DNA of 64,000 nucleotides from Kamptonema formosum PCC 10802 (GTDB lineage: Bacteria > Cyanobacteriota > Cyanobacteriia > Cyanobacteriales > Oscillatoriaceae): contig NZ_KB235948.1 in the NCBI RefSeq assembly GCF_000332335.1, positions 2,307,878 through 2,371,877 of the forward strand, in the 5' to 3' direction. Below are positions 31,027 through 40,400 of this stretch, piece by piece. The translations under genes and the position numbers were made by a program. The notes under the pieces were generated by a model. That model saw only the letters and a list, made by a program, of their open reading frames with translations. It was not told the origin of the DNA and ran no database searches. Within the stretch, counting starts at the first letter, position 1, and the number at the start of each line of letters is the position of its first letter.

Positions 31027-31842
31027 ATGCGGCTATCCCAAGTCCACCCAATTTTCTATCACCTGCGCGTCCAGCAGAAACGGCTGTTTCGCGGGACAGC
31101 CAATGTTTGGCAAGCCAGCCGGTTTGCCCAAACACAGTCCTTGGAAAACTTGCGCCACACTTGCATCAAGCACCAATCCCTGCTGCGAAGAAAAATGGGC
31201 AGCACAGATCCCCTGTTACAGGAAAATAAAATTGTCAACCTGGGAATTGCCCACAAAACAATAGACGGCCTGATCATTCAGCCGGGGGAAATCTTTTCCT
31301 TTTGGCGTCGGGTCGGCAACCCAACCGCTGCCAAAGGATATGTGGAAGGGTTACAATTATCTCGGGGAGAGGTGAGAACCGGCACCGGCGGGGGGCTGTG
31401 CCAGCTCGCCAACCTGTTATACTGGATGGTTTTGCACACCCCTCTGGAGGTGATTGAGCGCCACCACCACAGCTTTGACCCCTTCCCGGACGACCGGCGA
31501 GTCTTGCCTTTTGGCAGTGGGGCTAGCGTTTTTTACAATTATGTCGATTTGCGCTTTCACAACCCAACCGAGCAATCTTTTCAACTTCGGGTCTGGCTAA
31601 CGGATGAGCATTTAAAAGGAGCCGTCCGCACCGAAAGAGAGTGGCCCTTCTCTTACCATATCATCGAAAAAGAGCACCGCTTTTTGCGCGAGAGTGGCAA
31701 AAACTATCGGACGAATGAGATTTGGAGAGAAGCGATCGATAAGAGTACGGGCAAGAAACTCAAGGAAGAACTCGTTATTAAGAATTTATCGGAAGTGAAA
31801 TACTCCATCGAATCTTTGTCAGAGCAACCCGAGAGCAACTAG
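31027..31842 (+). CDS. VanW-family protein
   Basis: A 271-residue protein with the VanW signature: PGEIFSFWRRVGNPTAAKGY, then GTGGGLCQLANLLYW and HHHSFDPFPDDRRVLPFGSGASVFYNYVDLRF. VanW is an accessory protein of some vancomycin-resistance clusters and is widespread in bacteria; its biochemical role is unknown. Nothing here suggests a resistance cluster (no vanA/B/H/X/Y-like genes). No signal peptide or membrane helix is seen. The next gene, an ABC exporter, is 300 bp downstream across two repeats, so co-transcription is uncertain. Confidence 0.9.
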   Translation: MRLSQVHPIFYHLRVQQKRLFRGTANVWQASRFAQTQSLENLRHTCIKHQSLLRRKMGSTDPLLQENKIVNLGIAHKTIDGLIIQPGEIFSFWRRVGNPTAAKGYVEGLQLSRGEVRTGTGGGLCQLANLLYWMVLHTPLEVIERHHHSFDPFPDDRRVLPFGSGASVFYNYVDLRFHNPTEQSFQLRVWLTDEHLKGAVRTEREWPFSYHIIEKEHRFLRESGKNYRTNEIWREAIDKSTGKKLKEELVIKNLSEVKYSIESLSEQPESN

Positions 31843-31905
31843 CAATTAAGCTGTTAGGGTAATAATGCTGCATGTGGTCTAAAGGAGGCAGTCACGATGA
31901 ACTGC

Positions 31906-31976
31906 GCACACCGCCACCAATGAAAACTTGCTCCACTGCGGGAGATTCGGTAGGGCTAAAGCCCAACTACAAACCT
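31906..31976. repeat. Dispersed repeat ending GGGCTAAAGCCCAACTACAA
   Basis: Second copy of the repeat at 27119-27187, same orientation, sharing the CACACCG(C/T)CACCAATGAAAA start and the palindromic GGGCTAAAGCCC. Confidence 0.75.
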
Positions 31977-32001
31977 TTTCAAGGCTCTGCCTCCAGATTC
32001 G

Positions 32002-32026
32002 CGTTCCCAGGCTCCGCCTGGGAACG
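32002..32026. repeat. CGTTCCCAGG...CCTGGGAACG palindrome
   Basis: Ten-bp arms CGTTCCCAGG/CCTGGGAACG around CTCCG. Same family as 17293-17323 and 34051-34075. Confidence 0.8.
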
Positions 32027-32142
32027 AGAGTTAAACGAGAGTTAATGCGATGATGCCCCATGCCCAGTGCCCCAGTCGGGCTGTCTGCGCTAGATTGGGA
32101 GGGCGTGCTTTTTTGTAGCAGAAATTTCTGCAGTGACTGTAG

Positions 32143-33972
32143 ATGACTAGCATATCACCCCTGACAGAGAATCGCGAACACCGGCCCCGGCGCGAAAATG
32201 ACTGGCGCTTGCTCCTGCGCTTGGTGCCCTATGCCCGTCACAGCGGGCGGTTGCTGCTAATTTCCATGCTGCTGCTGGTGCCGCTGTCTGTCGCCAGTGC
32301 CATTCAGCCGATTATCATCGGGCAAGCCATCTCCCTGCTTCGCCAGGAGCCCAATATTTGGGCGTTTTTCCAGGGGAAACCCCTGTCTTGGGGGCTGAAT
32401 GTTCTCACCGGCTTGCTATTCCTAACCATAGCCGTGCGCCTCGGACTGGAATCCCTGCAAACCTATCTGGTGCAGAAGGTGGGCCAAAAAATTACTGCCG
32501 ACATCCGCAACGACTTGTTCGAGCACGTCACCTCTTTGGCGGTGCGATTTTTTGACCGCACTCCCGTGGGGCGGCTGATCACCCGCCTCACCAGTGATGT
32601 GGACGCCTTGGGAGAGGTGTTTTCCACCGGCGCGATTGGCATTGTCACTGATTTATTCTCTATTGCGGTGATTGCGATCGCCATGTTTGCCTTGCAGTGG
32701 CAGCTGGCTTTAATGCTAGTTCTGATGCTGGTGCCAGTTGCCGGTGTGGTGATATACTTCCAGCAACAGTACCGCAAAGCCAATTACCGGGCGCGGGAAG
32801 AGCTCTCCGCCCTCAACGCCACCCTGCAAGAAAATATCACCGGCATTAACGTGGTGCAGCTGTTCCGCCGCGAGCAATTCAACGCCGAACTGTTTCGCAG
32901 CATCAACCAGCGCTACGTCCTCGAAGTGGACAAAACCATTTTTCACGACTCCGCCGTTTCCGCGACGCTGGAGTGGATTGCCTTGGTGGCAATTGCCGGC
33001 GTACTCTGGCTCGGAGGCGTGCGCCTGTTGCAGCAATCTCTCAGTTTTGGGACGCTATCGGCGTTTATCCTGTTCGCCCAGCGGCTTTTTGACCCCTTGC
33101 GGCAATTTGCTGAAAAATTCACCGCCCTGCAAGCCGGTTTCACCGCCATTGAGCGGATTAGCGACATCTTCAACGAGCCGGTGGAAATCCGCGATCCAGA
33201 AGTATCCGGCACCCGGATCTCCCCTTCCGACTTCCCAGAGAAAACGGGGGAAATCCGCTTCGAGCGCGTCTGGTTTGCCTACAAAAAAGATGAGTACGTC
33301 CTCAAAGATTTGGATTTTACCATCCGTCCGGGTGAGAAAGTGGCTTTGGTCGGACCCACCGGCGCGGGCAAAAGTTCTATTATCCGCCTGCTGTGCCGGC
33401 TTTACGAACCCAGCAAGGGGCGGATTCTCATTGATGGCATTGATATTCGAGACATGCCTCAGGCTGAATTGCGCCGGCACGTGAGCGTGATTTTGCAGGA
33501 TGGCTTTCTGTTTGCCGGTGATGTCAAGAGCAACATCACTTTGGGAGATAATTATTCCTTCGAGCAAATCCGAACAGCCGCCGAGCGAACAAATGTGGCG
33601 CGTTTTATTGAGGGGCTTCCTCAAGGTTATGACACTGAGCTGCGGGAGCGAGGCACCAATCTCTCTGGCGGACAGAAACAGCTGCTAGCTTTCGCTCGCG
33701 CTGCGATTCGCAAGTCCCGGATTCTGGTGCTCGATGAAGCCACGGCAAGTTTGGATGTGGGCACGGAAGCGCTAGTTCAAGACGCCCTCGACCGGCTGCT
33801 AGTAGAGCGCACCGCGATTATCATCGCTCACCGGCTGTCTACAATTCGCAATGCCAACCGGATTTTGGTGCTCAAACGGGGTCAGCTTGTGGAGCAAGGC
33901 AGTCATGAAGAATTGCTGCAGCAAGGGGGGCTGTATGCGAGTCTGTACCAGCTGCAGATGCTGGGGACTTAG
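32143..33972 (+). CDS. ABC exporter, fused permease-ATPase (MsbA/MdlB type)
   Basis: A 609-residue half-transporter. About six membrane helices span residues 30-330 (two clear ones at 38-62 and 85-108). The ATPase domain follows (355-605): Walker A GPTGAGKSS, Q loop ILQDGFLFAGDV, signature LSGGQKQLLAF, Walker B ILVLDEATASLD and the switch His in IIAHRLS. It would work as a homo- or heterodimer exporting a lipid, peptide or drug; the substrate is not evident and no second half-transporter is next to it. The ATG at 32143 has no strong ribosome-binding site. Confidence 0.93.
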   Translation: MTSISPLTENREHRPRRENDWRLLLRLVPYARHSGRLLLISMLLLVPLSVASAIQPIIIGQAISLLRQEPNIWAFFQGKPLSWGLNVLTGLLFLTIAVRLGLESLQTYLVQKVGQKITADIRNDLFEHVTSLAVRFFDRTPVGRLITRLTSDVDALGEVFSTGAIGIVTDLFSIAVIAIAMFALQWQLALMLVLMLVPVAGVVIYFQQQYRKANYRAREELSALNATLQENITGINVVQLFRREQFNAELFRSINQRYVLEVDKTIFHDSAVSATLEWIALVAIAGVLWLGGVRLLQQSLSFGTLSAFILFAQRLFDPLRQFAEKFTALQAGFTAIERISDIFNEPVEIRDPEVSGTRISPSDFPEKTGEIRFERVWFAYKKDEYVLKDLDFTIRPGEKVALVGPTGAGKSSIIRLLCRLYEPSKGRILIDGIDIRDMPQAELRRHVSVILQDGFLFAGDVKSNITLGDNYSFEQIRTAAERTNVARFIEGLPQGYDTELRERGTNLSGGQKQLLAFARAAIRKSRILVLDEATASLDVGTEALVQDALDRLLVERTAIIIAHRLSTIRNANRILVLKRGQLVEQGSHEELLQQGGLYASLYQLQMLGT

Positions 33973-34050
33973 CAATTTTGGATTGTGGATGCCCGGATTT
34001 TGGATTGAAAAAGGCAGCAGTAAAGCCTTGACCTCTGACCTCGTTGACCT

Positions 34051-34075
34051 CGTTCCCAGGCGGAGCCTGGGAACG
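34051..34075. repeat. CGTTCCCAGG...CCTGGGAACG palindrome
   Basis: Same palindrome as 32002-32026 with the inverted loop CGGAG, followed by GGAGGCTCTGCCTCC. A GGATTTTGGATT heptamer tract precedes it at 33977-34012. Both lie between the ABC gene and the peptidase gene. Confidence 0.8.
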
Positions 34076-34137
34076 GGGGGCTGGAGGCTCTGCCTCCTTT
34101 CGTGAACAAGCAGATTTAAAACATAATAGCATAAAAT

Positions 34138-35310
34138 ATGAATCGGAGAAAATTTATTCAATCTGCAGCTTTGGGAAGCGCTTCATTTGCAGTTAATCTG
34201 AGTCTGCTAAACCTCAAACCGCTAGAGAGTTCTTCTGCAAGCATGAGGGAGAAGGAGCGATTTGACTGGATTTTCCTGTACTGGATGCCCTACGACAACG
34301 ACCTGTCGCGCTTTGGCCAACCTATCCTGGAGATGCTGGAAAAAGGGGTGCGGAGTGACAGTATCCTTGTGGCTGTAGAATCGGATTTGTGGGGTGAGAA
34401 AAACCTTTCAAGAAGGGTGTTCGCAAAAGACCGGCTAGAGGTTGAGCAGCTAGAAACTGCGAACAGCGCGAGTGAGGAAGTGTTTGCGGAATACCTCAAT
34501 TGGGCGAACTCGCGCTTTGCTGCGGAAAAGTGGGCGATCGTGTTCTTGGGACACGGGGGGCGTTTGGATGAAATCAGTCCTGATGAAAATACAGGAACCA
34601 TCCAGTTTGAAACCGAGTGGATGAATATCAAAAAGCTGAGTGATGTCATTCAGGAGTTTAATAAAAAAATCGGCAAGCCGGTGGAGTTATTATTTTTGCA
34701 AAACTGCAATAAGGCTACGATTGAGGTTCACTACACCTTTCGAGAGGCTGCCCGCTACACTCTGGCGTCTCAAAAACTTCTCGGCGCTCCGAATTACTAT
34801 TACGAACAAGTGCTGCAATTCCTAGGAGGCAACCCAGGGGTTAGTGGGGGGCAACTCGCCGAGAAGATTATGGAATATGAGCGCCCAGATATGTACAGCA
34901 GCTACACGGTGACGGAGAACCGGCATCTCCGCGATCTGCCGGCAAGACTCAATCCGCTGATCGATGAAATTCTGTCTTCTCTGTCTTCTGATATGCCGGC
35001 AATTTCCCGCAGCGATCTGAAACCTTACCTGTACAGGGATGAACTCTTCGCCGATGCTGTGTTTTTGTTAACAGCGCTGGCCAAGCGGTCGGGTTCTGCT
35101 GAAAAGCGCTGCAATGAGTTTGTGGAGTTCTTAAAAACGTCAGTGATTTACAGGTATCAGCAGAACCCACAAAAACTCAACCCAGATTTATCAGGTTTGG
35201 GTTTGCTGTTACCGCGAAATAAGCGGCAGATCGAACAGTACCGGTATTTGCCGGCGTTCTCTGATTTGAAACTGGCTGAACTGTTTGAGGCTATTCTGTC
35301 TGACGGATAG
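34138..35310 (+). CDS. Clostripain-like (C11 family) cysteine peptidase with twin-arginine-like leader
   Basis: A 390-residue protein. The N-terminus MNRRKFIQSAALGSASFAVN looks like a twin-arginine export signal. The C11 core starts with WIFLYWMPYDNDLSRFG; the expected catalytic dyad is H139 in IVFLGHGG and C190 in LLFLQNCNKATIE, and later LLGAPNYYYEQVL and SYTVTE also fit the family. C11 enzymes share the caspase-like fold (clan CD) and usually cut after Arg or Lys, often after self-activation. If exported folded, it would act in the periplasm. A heptamer-repeat tract and palindrome precede it; it appears to be a single-gene unit. Confidence 0.87.
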   Translation: MNRRKFIQSAALGSASFAVNLSLLNLKPLESSSASMREKERFDWIFLYWMPYDNDLSRFGQPILEMLEKGVRSDSILVAVESDLWGEKNLSRRVFAKDRLEVEQLETANSASEEVFAEYLNWANSRFAAEKWAIVFLGHGGRLDEISPDENTGTIQFETEWMNIKKLSDVIQEFNKKIGKPVELLFLQNCNKATIEVHYTFREAARYTLASQKLLGAPNYYYEQVLQFLGGNPGVSGGQLAEKIMEYERPDMYSSYTVTENRHLRDLPARLNPLIDEILSSLSSDMPAISRSDLKPYLYRDELFADAVFLLTALAKRSGSAEKRCNEFVEFLKTSVIYRYQQNPQKLNPDLSGLGLLLPRNKRQIEQYRYLPAFSDLKLAELFEAILSDG

Positions 35311-35418
35311 CCGGCAGAATCGCAAGGGCGCAACAGCTCAGTAGGCGCGTGGCGGAACGCGCCCCTATGGGGATTTTTCAACTGCTTGGGGTGCCGGTTT
35401 CCCAGCCGGCTTGTACCT

Positions 35419-35508
35419 AGTTGAGATAGATAGTATTTTGGACTCTGGCTGAAAAGGCTTTACTGCCGTTTTTTCAATCCAAAATCCAAAATCCAAAATC
35501 CAAAATTG
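35419..35508. repeat. Direct repeat copy 1 with heptamer tract
   Basis: Starts TTGAGATAGATAGTATTTTG, then TCTGGCTGAAAAGGC, and ends in a run of CAAAATC heptamers (35475-35508). A second copy in the same orientation lies at 36778-36853, so the pair brackets the oxidoreductase gene. Confidence 0.75.
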
Positions 35509-35511
35509 GTA

Positions 35512-36657
35512 TTAACTTAAGAGAGCGCTCGACCTTTCAGTTATTTTTCCTGCTGACAGCATTTTTTTTGCTATCTCTACAACCTCCAGAGCGCAGCCCC
35601 ATGAGAAACTGACACCAGAACCGCCGTGTCCGTAGTTGTGAATGATGCAAGTGCCCTGTTCTTGTTCCAAGCGGACATTCTGCTGGCGTAAAGGGCGCAA
35701 ACCAACACGAACGGGTTCTTTCGGATCGATTTGGGCATTTTTTAGCACCGGCAAAAACTCAAGGCACCGGTCGAGGATGTCCTGAATGGGGCGGTAATTC
35801 TCCAAGCCAATATTTAAATCCCACTCATTGGCTTCAGCGAACCCTCCAAGAAGCAGCATTTTATGCCCTCTCGGCACGATGAAAATGAAGCCGGTGTCTT
35901 TCTCAGAGCCATCGTGGGAAACGCAGTGAGCCTTGGTGATGCGGGGCATCGTTTTGCCGTCGTTGCGAATGCGAATCAGCGCCCCTCGCAGGGGGGAAAC
36001 GGTGTCATTCGTCAGTTCCGTCGCCCCCAAGCCGGTGCAATTTATGATGGCATCAACGCCGAAATAGGTTTTCATAGTTTGCTCTTCATCTGTTAAATAG
36101 CCCGAGATTTTTCCGGGTTTGATATAGCAACCGGCTCGCTCCACTTCTTTAAGCAGCCAGTCCATGTAAACGTCGGTATCAACCATCGGAGATAGATGGC
36201 TGTAAGCATCTTTCAACCCCAGATTAGGGCTGACTCCATTTTCTTCTATCAACCCTGCATCGTGGGAGAAGTCCAAAACTTTTTCTTGGAGTTCGAGCAT
36301 TTTCTCAAAGTCTTTGGTACTTTCCTTAACTGGGTGTTTGAAATAAAACACTGACGGGCGCATAAAAACGCCCGTTTCCGGATGGTCAGCCAGAGTTGAA
36401 AAAATGTTGTAAGAAGTCACGCACCAGTCTTTGGAGCGTGTTAGCGAAATGGGGTCTTGATGGTGCCCGCACACAGCCGGTGGCCACTCCCACAAAGCAC
36501 CGGCAACCACTGAAGTTATGTGGGGGGCAAATTTTTCGGCTACTACTGTCACCTCAAATCCCTGCCTTTGCAAACACAGAGATGTCGTGAGCCCCGTGAC
36601 ACCGGCACCAATTACAAGGACTTTTCCTTCAGCTTTTTTTGCGGTTTTTGTTAACAT
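35512..36657 (-). CDS. D-amino-acid-oxidase-like FAD-dependent oxidoreductase
   Basis: A 381-residue flavoenzyme. The FAD-binding VLVIGAGVTGLTTSLCL lies at residues 13-29; conserved DAAO features follow: VAGALWEWPPAVCG, INCTGLGATEL, the substrate-carboxylate Arg region VRVGLRPLRQQNVRLE and the C-terminal NYGHGGSGVSFSWGCALEV. This pattern is that of D-amino acid or D-aspartate oxidases, which deaminate D-amino acids with release of hydrogen peroxide; which substrate is used is not clear. No C-terminal peroxisomal signal, as expected in a bacterium. The gene is bracketed by two direct repeats (35419-35508, 36778-36853). Its codon choice looks AT-richer than that of the neighbours. Confidence 0.87.
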   Translation of the reverse strand: MLTKTAKKAEGKVLVIGAGVTGLTTSLCLQRQGFEVTVVAEKFAPHITSVVAGALWEWPPAVCGHHQDPISLTRSKDWCVTSYNIFSTLADHPETGVFMRPSVFYFKHPVKESTKDFEKMLELQEKVLDFSHDAGLIEENGVSPNLGLKDAYSHLSPMVDTDVYMDWLLKEVERAGCYIKPGKISGYLTDEEQTMKTYFGVDAIINCTGLGATELTNDTVSPLRGALIRIRNDGKTMPRITKAHCVSHDGSEKDTGFIFIVPRGHKMLLLGGFAEANEWDLNIGLENYRPIQDILDRCLEFLPVLKNAQIDPKEPVRVGLRPLRQQNVRLEQEQGTCIIHNYGHGGSGVSFSWGCALEVVEIAKKMLSAGKITERSSALLS

Positions 36658-36777
36658 TTATTTGGCCTCGTTTTGTTGTGGGAGTTATGTCTCGCCTTGT
36701 GACTCAACCTCAGGTCAAGTCATCCGGCTCCAGTAGAGATCCCCTGCTAAACTGACAGACTGTTTCTCTTATCCCAA

Positions 36778-36853
36778 GTTGAGATAGATAGTCTTTTGTC
36801 TTCTGGCATAAAAAGCTTATCTGTGGGCCGTTATTTAATCCAAAATCCCAAAT
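36778..36853. repeat. Direct repeat copy 2
   Basis: TTGAGATAGATAGTCTTTTG followed by TCTGGCATAAAAAGC and a short heptamer tract; matches 35419-35508 in the same orientation with interruptions. Confidence 0.7.
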
Positions 36854-36854
36854 G

Positions 36855-37024
36855 TAGAGCAGCAGTCATATTGGTTAGAACACGCTATGGCCCAATTGCC
36901 GGCTGCTATATCAGAGGTTAGGGGCGGGTTTATAGGTGTTGTAGCTGTGTGGCACTCTTTGTGGGTGAACCCGCCCCTACATCATGTTAAACCCCTTGTC
37001 CTAACCTAAGTGCCTACTGCTATA
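36855..37024. mobile_element. MITE-like element, 170 bp
   Basis: The left end GCAGCAGTCATATTGGTTAG and the right end CCTAAGTGCCTACTGCTATA are the two terminus types of the family. Bases 36912-37024 are nearly identical to 11319-11431. Confidence 0.8.
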
Positions 37025-37126
37025 AAATCCAAAATTGGCATCATTTCAAAGCCCCTGCACTCGGCTCTATCTCGAAAATGCAGCTGTCAAATCTGCTTAA
37101 TTTACGCTCTTGCCGTTAAGCGATCG

Positions 37127-37204
37127 GGACTTACGCTTGCGCCTCTATCTGTAGGGTGGGTTAGCGATAGCGTAACCCACCACACAATTAAGTGGCGTAA
37201 GTCC
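37127..37204. mobile_element. Small MITE-like element with GGACTTACGC ends, 78 bp
   Basis: Terminal inverted repeats GGACTTACGC and GCGTAAGTCC; the interior carries the palindrome GTGGGTTAGCGATAGCGTAACC(CAC). Unrelated to the TATAGCAGTA family. Confidence 0.65.
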
Positions 37205-37471
37205 TGTTGCTAAAAACCCGATTGCCCGCACCGGCAACCCAGCACCTCTTTAAAAGGGGGCGGCATATCCCATAACCTCTGGCACCCAGTTGCGATTTGT
37301 TTATCTTGGAACACTCAGCCGCACTCCTATTAACCATTTAACCACACCCTTCTGTAAATTTTACTAAATTTTCTTTTTTTTATGTTGATTTAACAATTAT
37401 CGTGTCCGCTCAATTCCGCCTCCCAATCAAATTCATGAAAGCCGCGCAAACTGAATCTCTCGAACGGGCCG

Positions 37472-40400
37472 CTACGTCAGGTTGGCAGACCTTTCGGAGA
37501 GTCTCCTCACCGGCACTGTAATCGCAAACTCTGTGCCCTCACCGGGTTCAGAATTCACCTCAATCCGCCCCCCGTGCTTGGCGACAATCTGGTAGCAAAT
37601 CGAAAGACCTAGCCCACTCCCCTGACCGACAGGCTTGGTCGTGAAGAAGGGGTCAAAAATCTTATTTTTAATTCCTGCCGGTATGCCGGGGCCATTATCT
37701 CGAATTCGCACCCGAAGGTGATGGGGGCCTACGGGTTCTGTCCGAATCACAATTTGCTTTTCCGCTTGCATGCTTTTCTCCAGTAAGGCGTCAGCAGCAT
37801 TGCTGAGGATATTCATAAACACCTGATTCAGCTGGGCGGGGTAACACTCAACCAAAGGCAAATCTCCGTACTCCTTAACCACCTCAATACCTTTTTTGAG
37901 CCGGTGCTGCAAAATTAACAGCGTGTTTTCGATGCCAGAGTGGAGGTCAACCTCCTTCACCTCGGCTTCATCCAGTCGGGAGAAGTTGCGCAGCGACAGG
38001 ACCAGCTGGCGAATCCGCTGTGTGCCTACCTTCATCGATAATAGCATTTTTGGCAGGTCATCTGCAAGAAATTCCAGGTCAATGGCCTCCTGTTTGGCTT
38101 GAATTTCTAGAGTGGGGTGGGGGTATTCCTCCTGGAATAGCCGCACTAAGCCCAACAGGTCTTCGATGTACTTATCGGTGTGTTGAATATTGCCGTGGAT
38201 AAAGTTAACGGGGTTGTTAATTTCATGAGCGATGCCGGCCACCATCTGGCCAATGCTCGACATTTTTTCGGCTTGAATAAGCTGGGCTTGCGTTTGCTGG
38301 AGTTGGTGCAGGGCATTTTCCAGCTCCTCAGTTTTCTGTCTCAATTCAGCCTCGGATTTCTGCAAGGCATCCTCCGCTTGCTTGCGCTTGACCCACATGG
38401 CAATCTCGGAGGCGGCTAATTCCAGCGCCTTGAGAGTTGCGTCGGAAAGCGGTTTGCGGGCAAACATTGCGATCGCACCCACCACCTGACCTTCTACCAT
38501 CAGGGGATAGCCGGCAAAAGCCACCATTCCCTCCCGAAGAGCCCACGCCTTGTCACTGACGCGAGGATCGTCTTGAACAGAATTCGTCAGGTGAGGTTTG
38601 CGCTCGTGAGCGATGGAGCCGATTTTGAATTTGCCCACCGGCACGCGGCTGTGCGAGCCATTAATATGCGTGTACATCCCCGCACTGACTTGCAGTTCCA
38701 GCACGTTCTCCTCAAAGTTCAGCGTCCAGATGCGAGCGAAAGCCGCATCGAGATGCCGGACCGCCGCCTCAGCGCACTGGTGCAGCATATTCTGCAGCGT
38801 GTCGCTCTGACCGAAGGCAGAGTCCACCTCCGCACGAAATGTTGCCAGGCGCACTTGCTCCGCCAGCGCCTTTTCCGTTTCCCGCACTTCTTCGAGGGCA
38901 AATTCCAGCTGAGTGGCTTTTTCGCGAGCCAGATGCGAAGAATTGCGGGCGCGGGCGTAGAGTTCAGCTTGGTTGATAGCGATCGCAAGCTGGTTGGCAA
39001 TGCGAGACAGCAGTTCCAGCTCTGAATCGCTCCAGGGTCGCGCCTTCTGGCAGCGAACGCAGTGGAGAGCACCGATCTCACCCGATTGCGTCTCAACCGG
39101 CAGCGATAAAATAGAGCAATTCCCTGAAGCGAACAGCAGCTGCTGCAGCTGTGGGTCGCTCTCAGTTCTGACATCATCCACCCGGAATATTTCCAAGCGC
39201 TGCAGCTTCTCAGAAAGCGGGCGAAAGGTTTCTGCCGGCACCAGCCCCAGCCAGCTGGGGGCGCTAATATTCTTAGCTTCCTGAATCACTTCCCAGCGGG
39301 GTTCAGCCATATTGGAGCGATACCAGCCGAAGGTGCAGATATCAATCTCCAACTGCCGGTGAATCTCCCGCACAGCCGTTTCCAGAATCGTATCCAGCTC
39401 CAGAGAGTTGCGGATCTGGTACGCCAGAGAGTTTAGCAGCTCTTCGTGAACCGCCAGATCCCGGAAGCGAGCTTCCGATTCTCGCAGCGCCTTTTGCGAG
39501 CGCTCGCGCTCAATCACTCGACCGAGTTGGGTGCCAATATTGCCGACAATCTCTAACAATTGCTCGTCCCGATCTCTCGCCTCGGGCGAGAAGAACTCCA
39601 GCACCGCCACAACTTCAGCCCCCACCAGCACCGGGAAGGCAAAACCGGCTTTAATTCCGAGGTCTTCCGCCCTCCTCATCCAAAACGGCTCCTCGCTGAC
39701 ATTGGCGCACCACATCGCTTTGCCACTGGCGAGAACCCGACCGGGCAAACCTATTCCTGGAGCGAAGCAAGTGGCTTCAGTTATGGTGCGGAATGTCTGG
39801 AACCGCTCTGGATCTTTGATGTGCCAAATCTTCGCAGGAGCTAAGTTCCCTGTGGCGTCAGGAAGGTAAACCTGTCCCACCGGCCAGCCGGTAAAAGCGC
39901 AGATTTCCTCCAGACAGCTCTGCAGCGCCTCGGCGCTCGTCGCCAGCTCGTTGCAAGCCACAGCCATTCGCTGCAGCAGCTGCACGACTCTGTTCTTCTC
40001 TCGCAGCGCCTCCTCCGCCTGCTTGCGCTGCGTGATGTCGGTCCTGATGGCTAAATATTGAACAGGTTTCCCGCTGTCATCTAAAAAAGGGACAATCCCA
40101 CTGTGCACCCAGTAGTAACTTCCATCTTTGGCTCGGTTTTTGATCTCTCCTTTCCAAACCTCGCCCCTGGCAATCGCTGACCAAAGATCCTTGAAAAATT
40201 CTTTGGGATGATAGCCAGAGTTGAGAATTCGGTGGTCCTGTCCGAGCAGCTCTTCTCGGGAATATTTGGAAATCTCACAAAATTTATCGTTGACATAAGT
40301 GATAGTTCCCTTCGGATCGGTTATGGCCACGATGGAAGTTTGATCCAGCGCCAATTTGATGTCTGACAGTTCTTGCAGCGAGCGCCGGAGGGCAACTTCA

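Larger units (their letters stand above)
31843..32142. other. Intergenic repeats between vanW-like and ABC genes
   Basis: Contains the dispersed GGGCTAAAGCCCAACTACAA repeat (31906-31976), the CGTTCCCAGG palindrome (32002-32026) and an octamer tract GATGCCCCATGCCCAGTGCC (32050-32069). No gene seen. Confidence 0.6.
36658..37471. other. Intergenic region with two different MITE-like elements
   Basis: Contains the second direct repeat (36778-36853), the MITE-like element 36855-37024 and a smaller GGACTTACGC-ended element (37127-37204). The remainder to 37471 is AT-rich without a supported gene. Confidence 0.6.

Noticed and set aside
31027-31842. Vancomycin resistance locus
   Set aside because: Only the VanW-like gene is present. 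VanW-family proteins are widespread without any resistance genes.
35475-35508. CRISPR-like or regulatory repeat array
   Set aside because: Seven-bp direct units with no spacers; these are the common cyanobacterial heptamer repeats.
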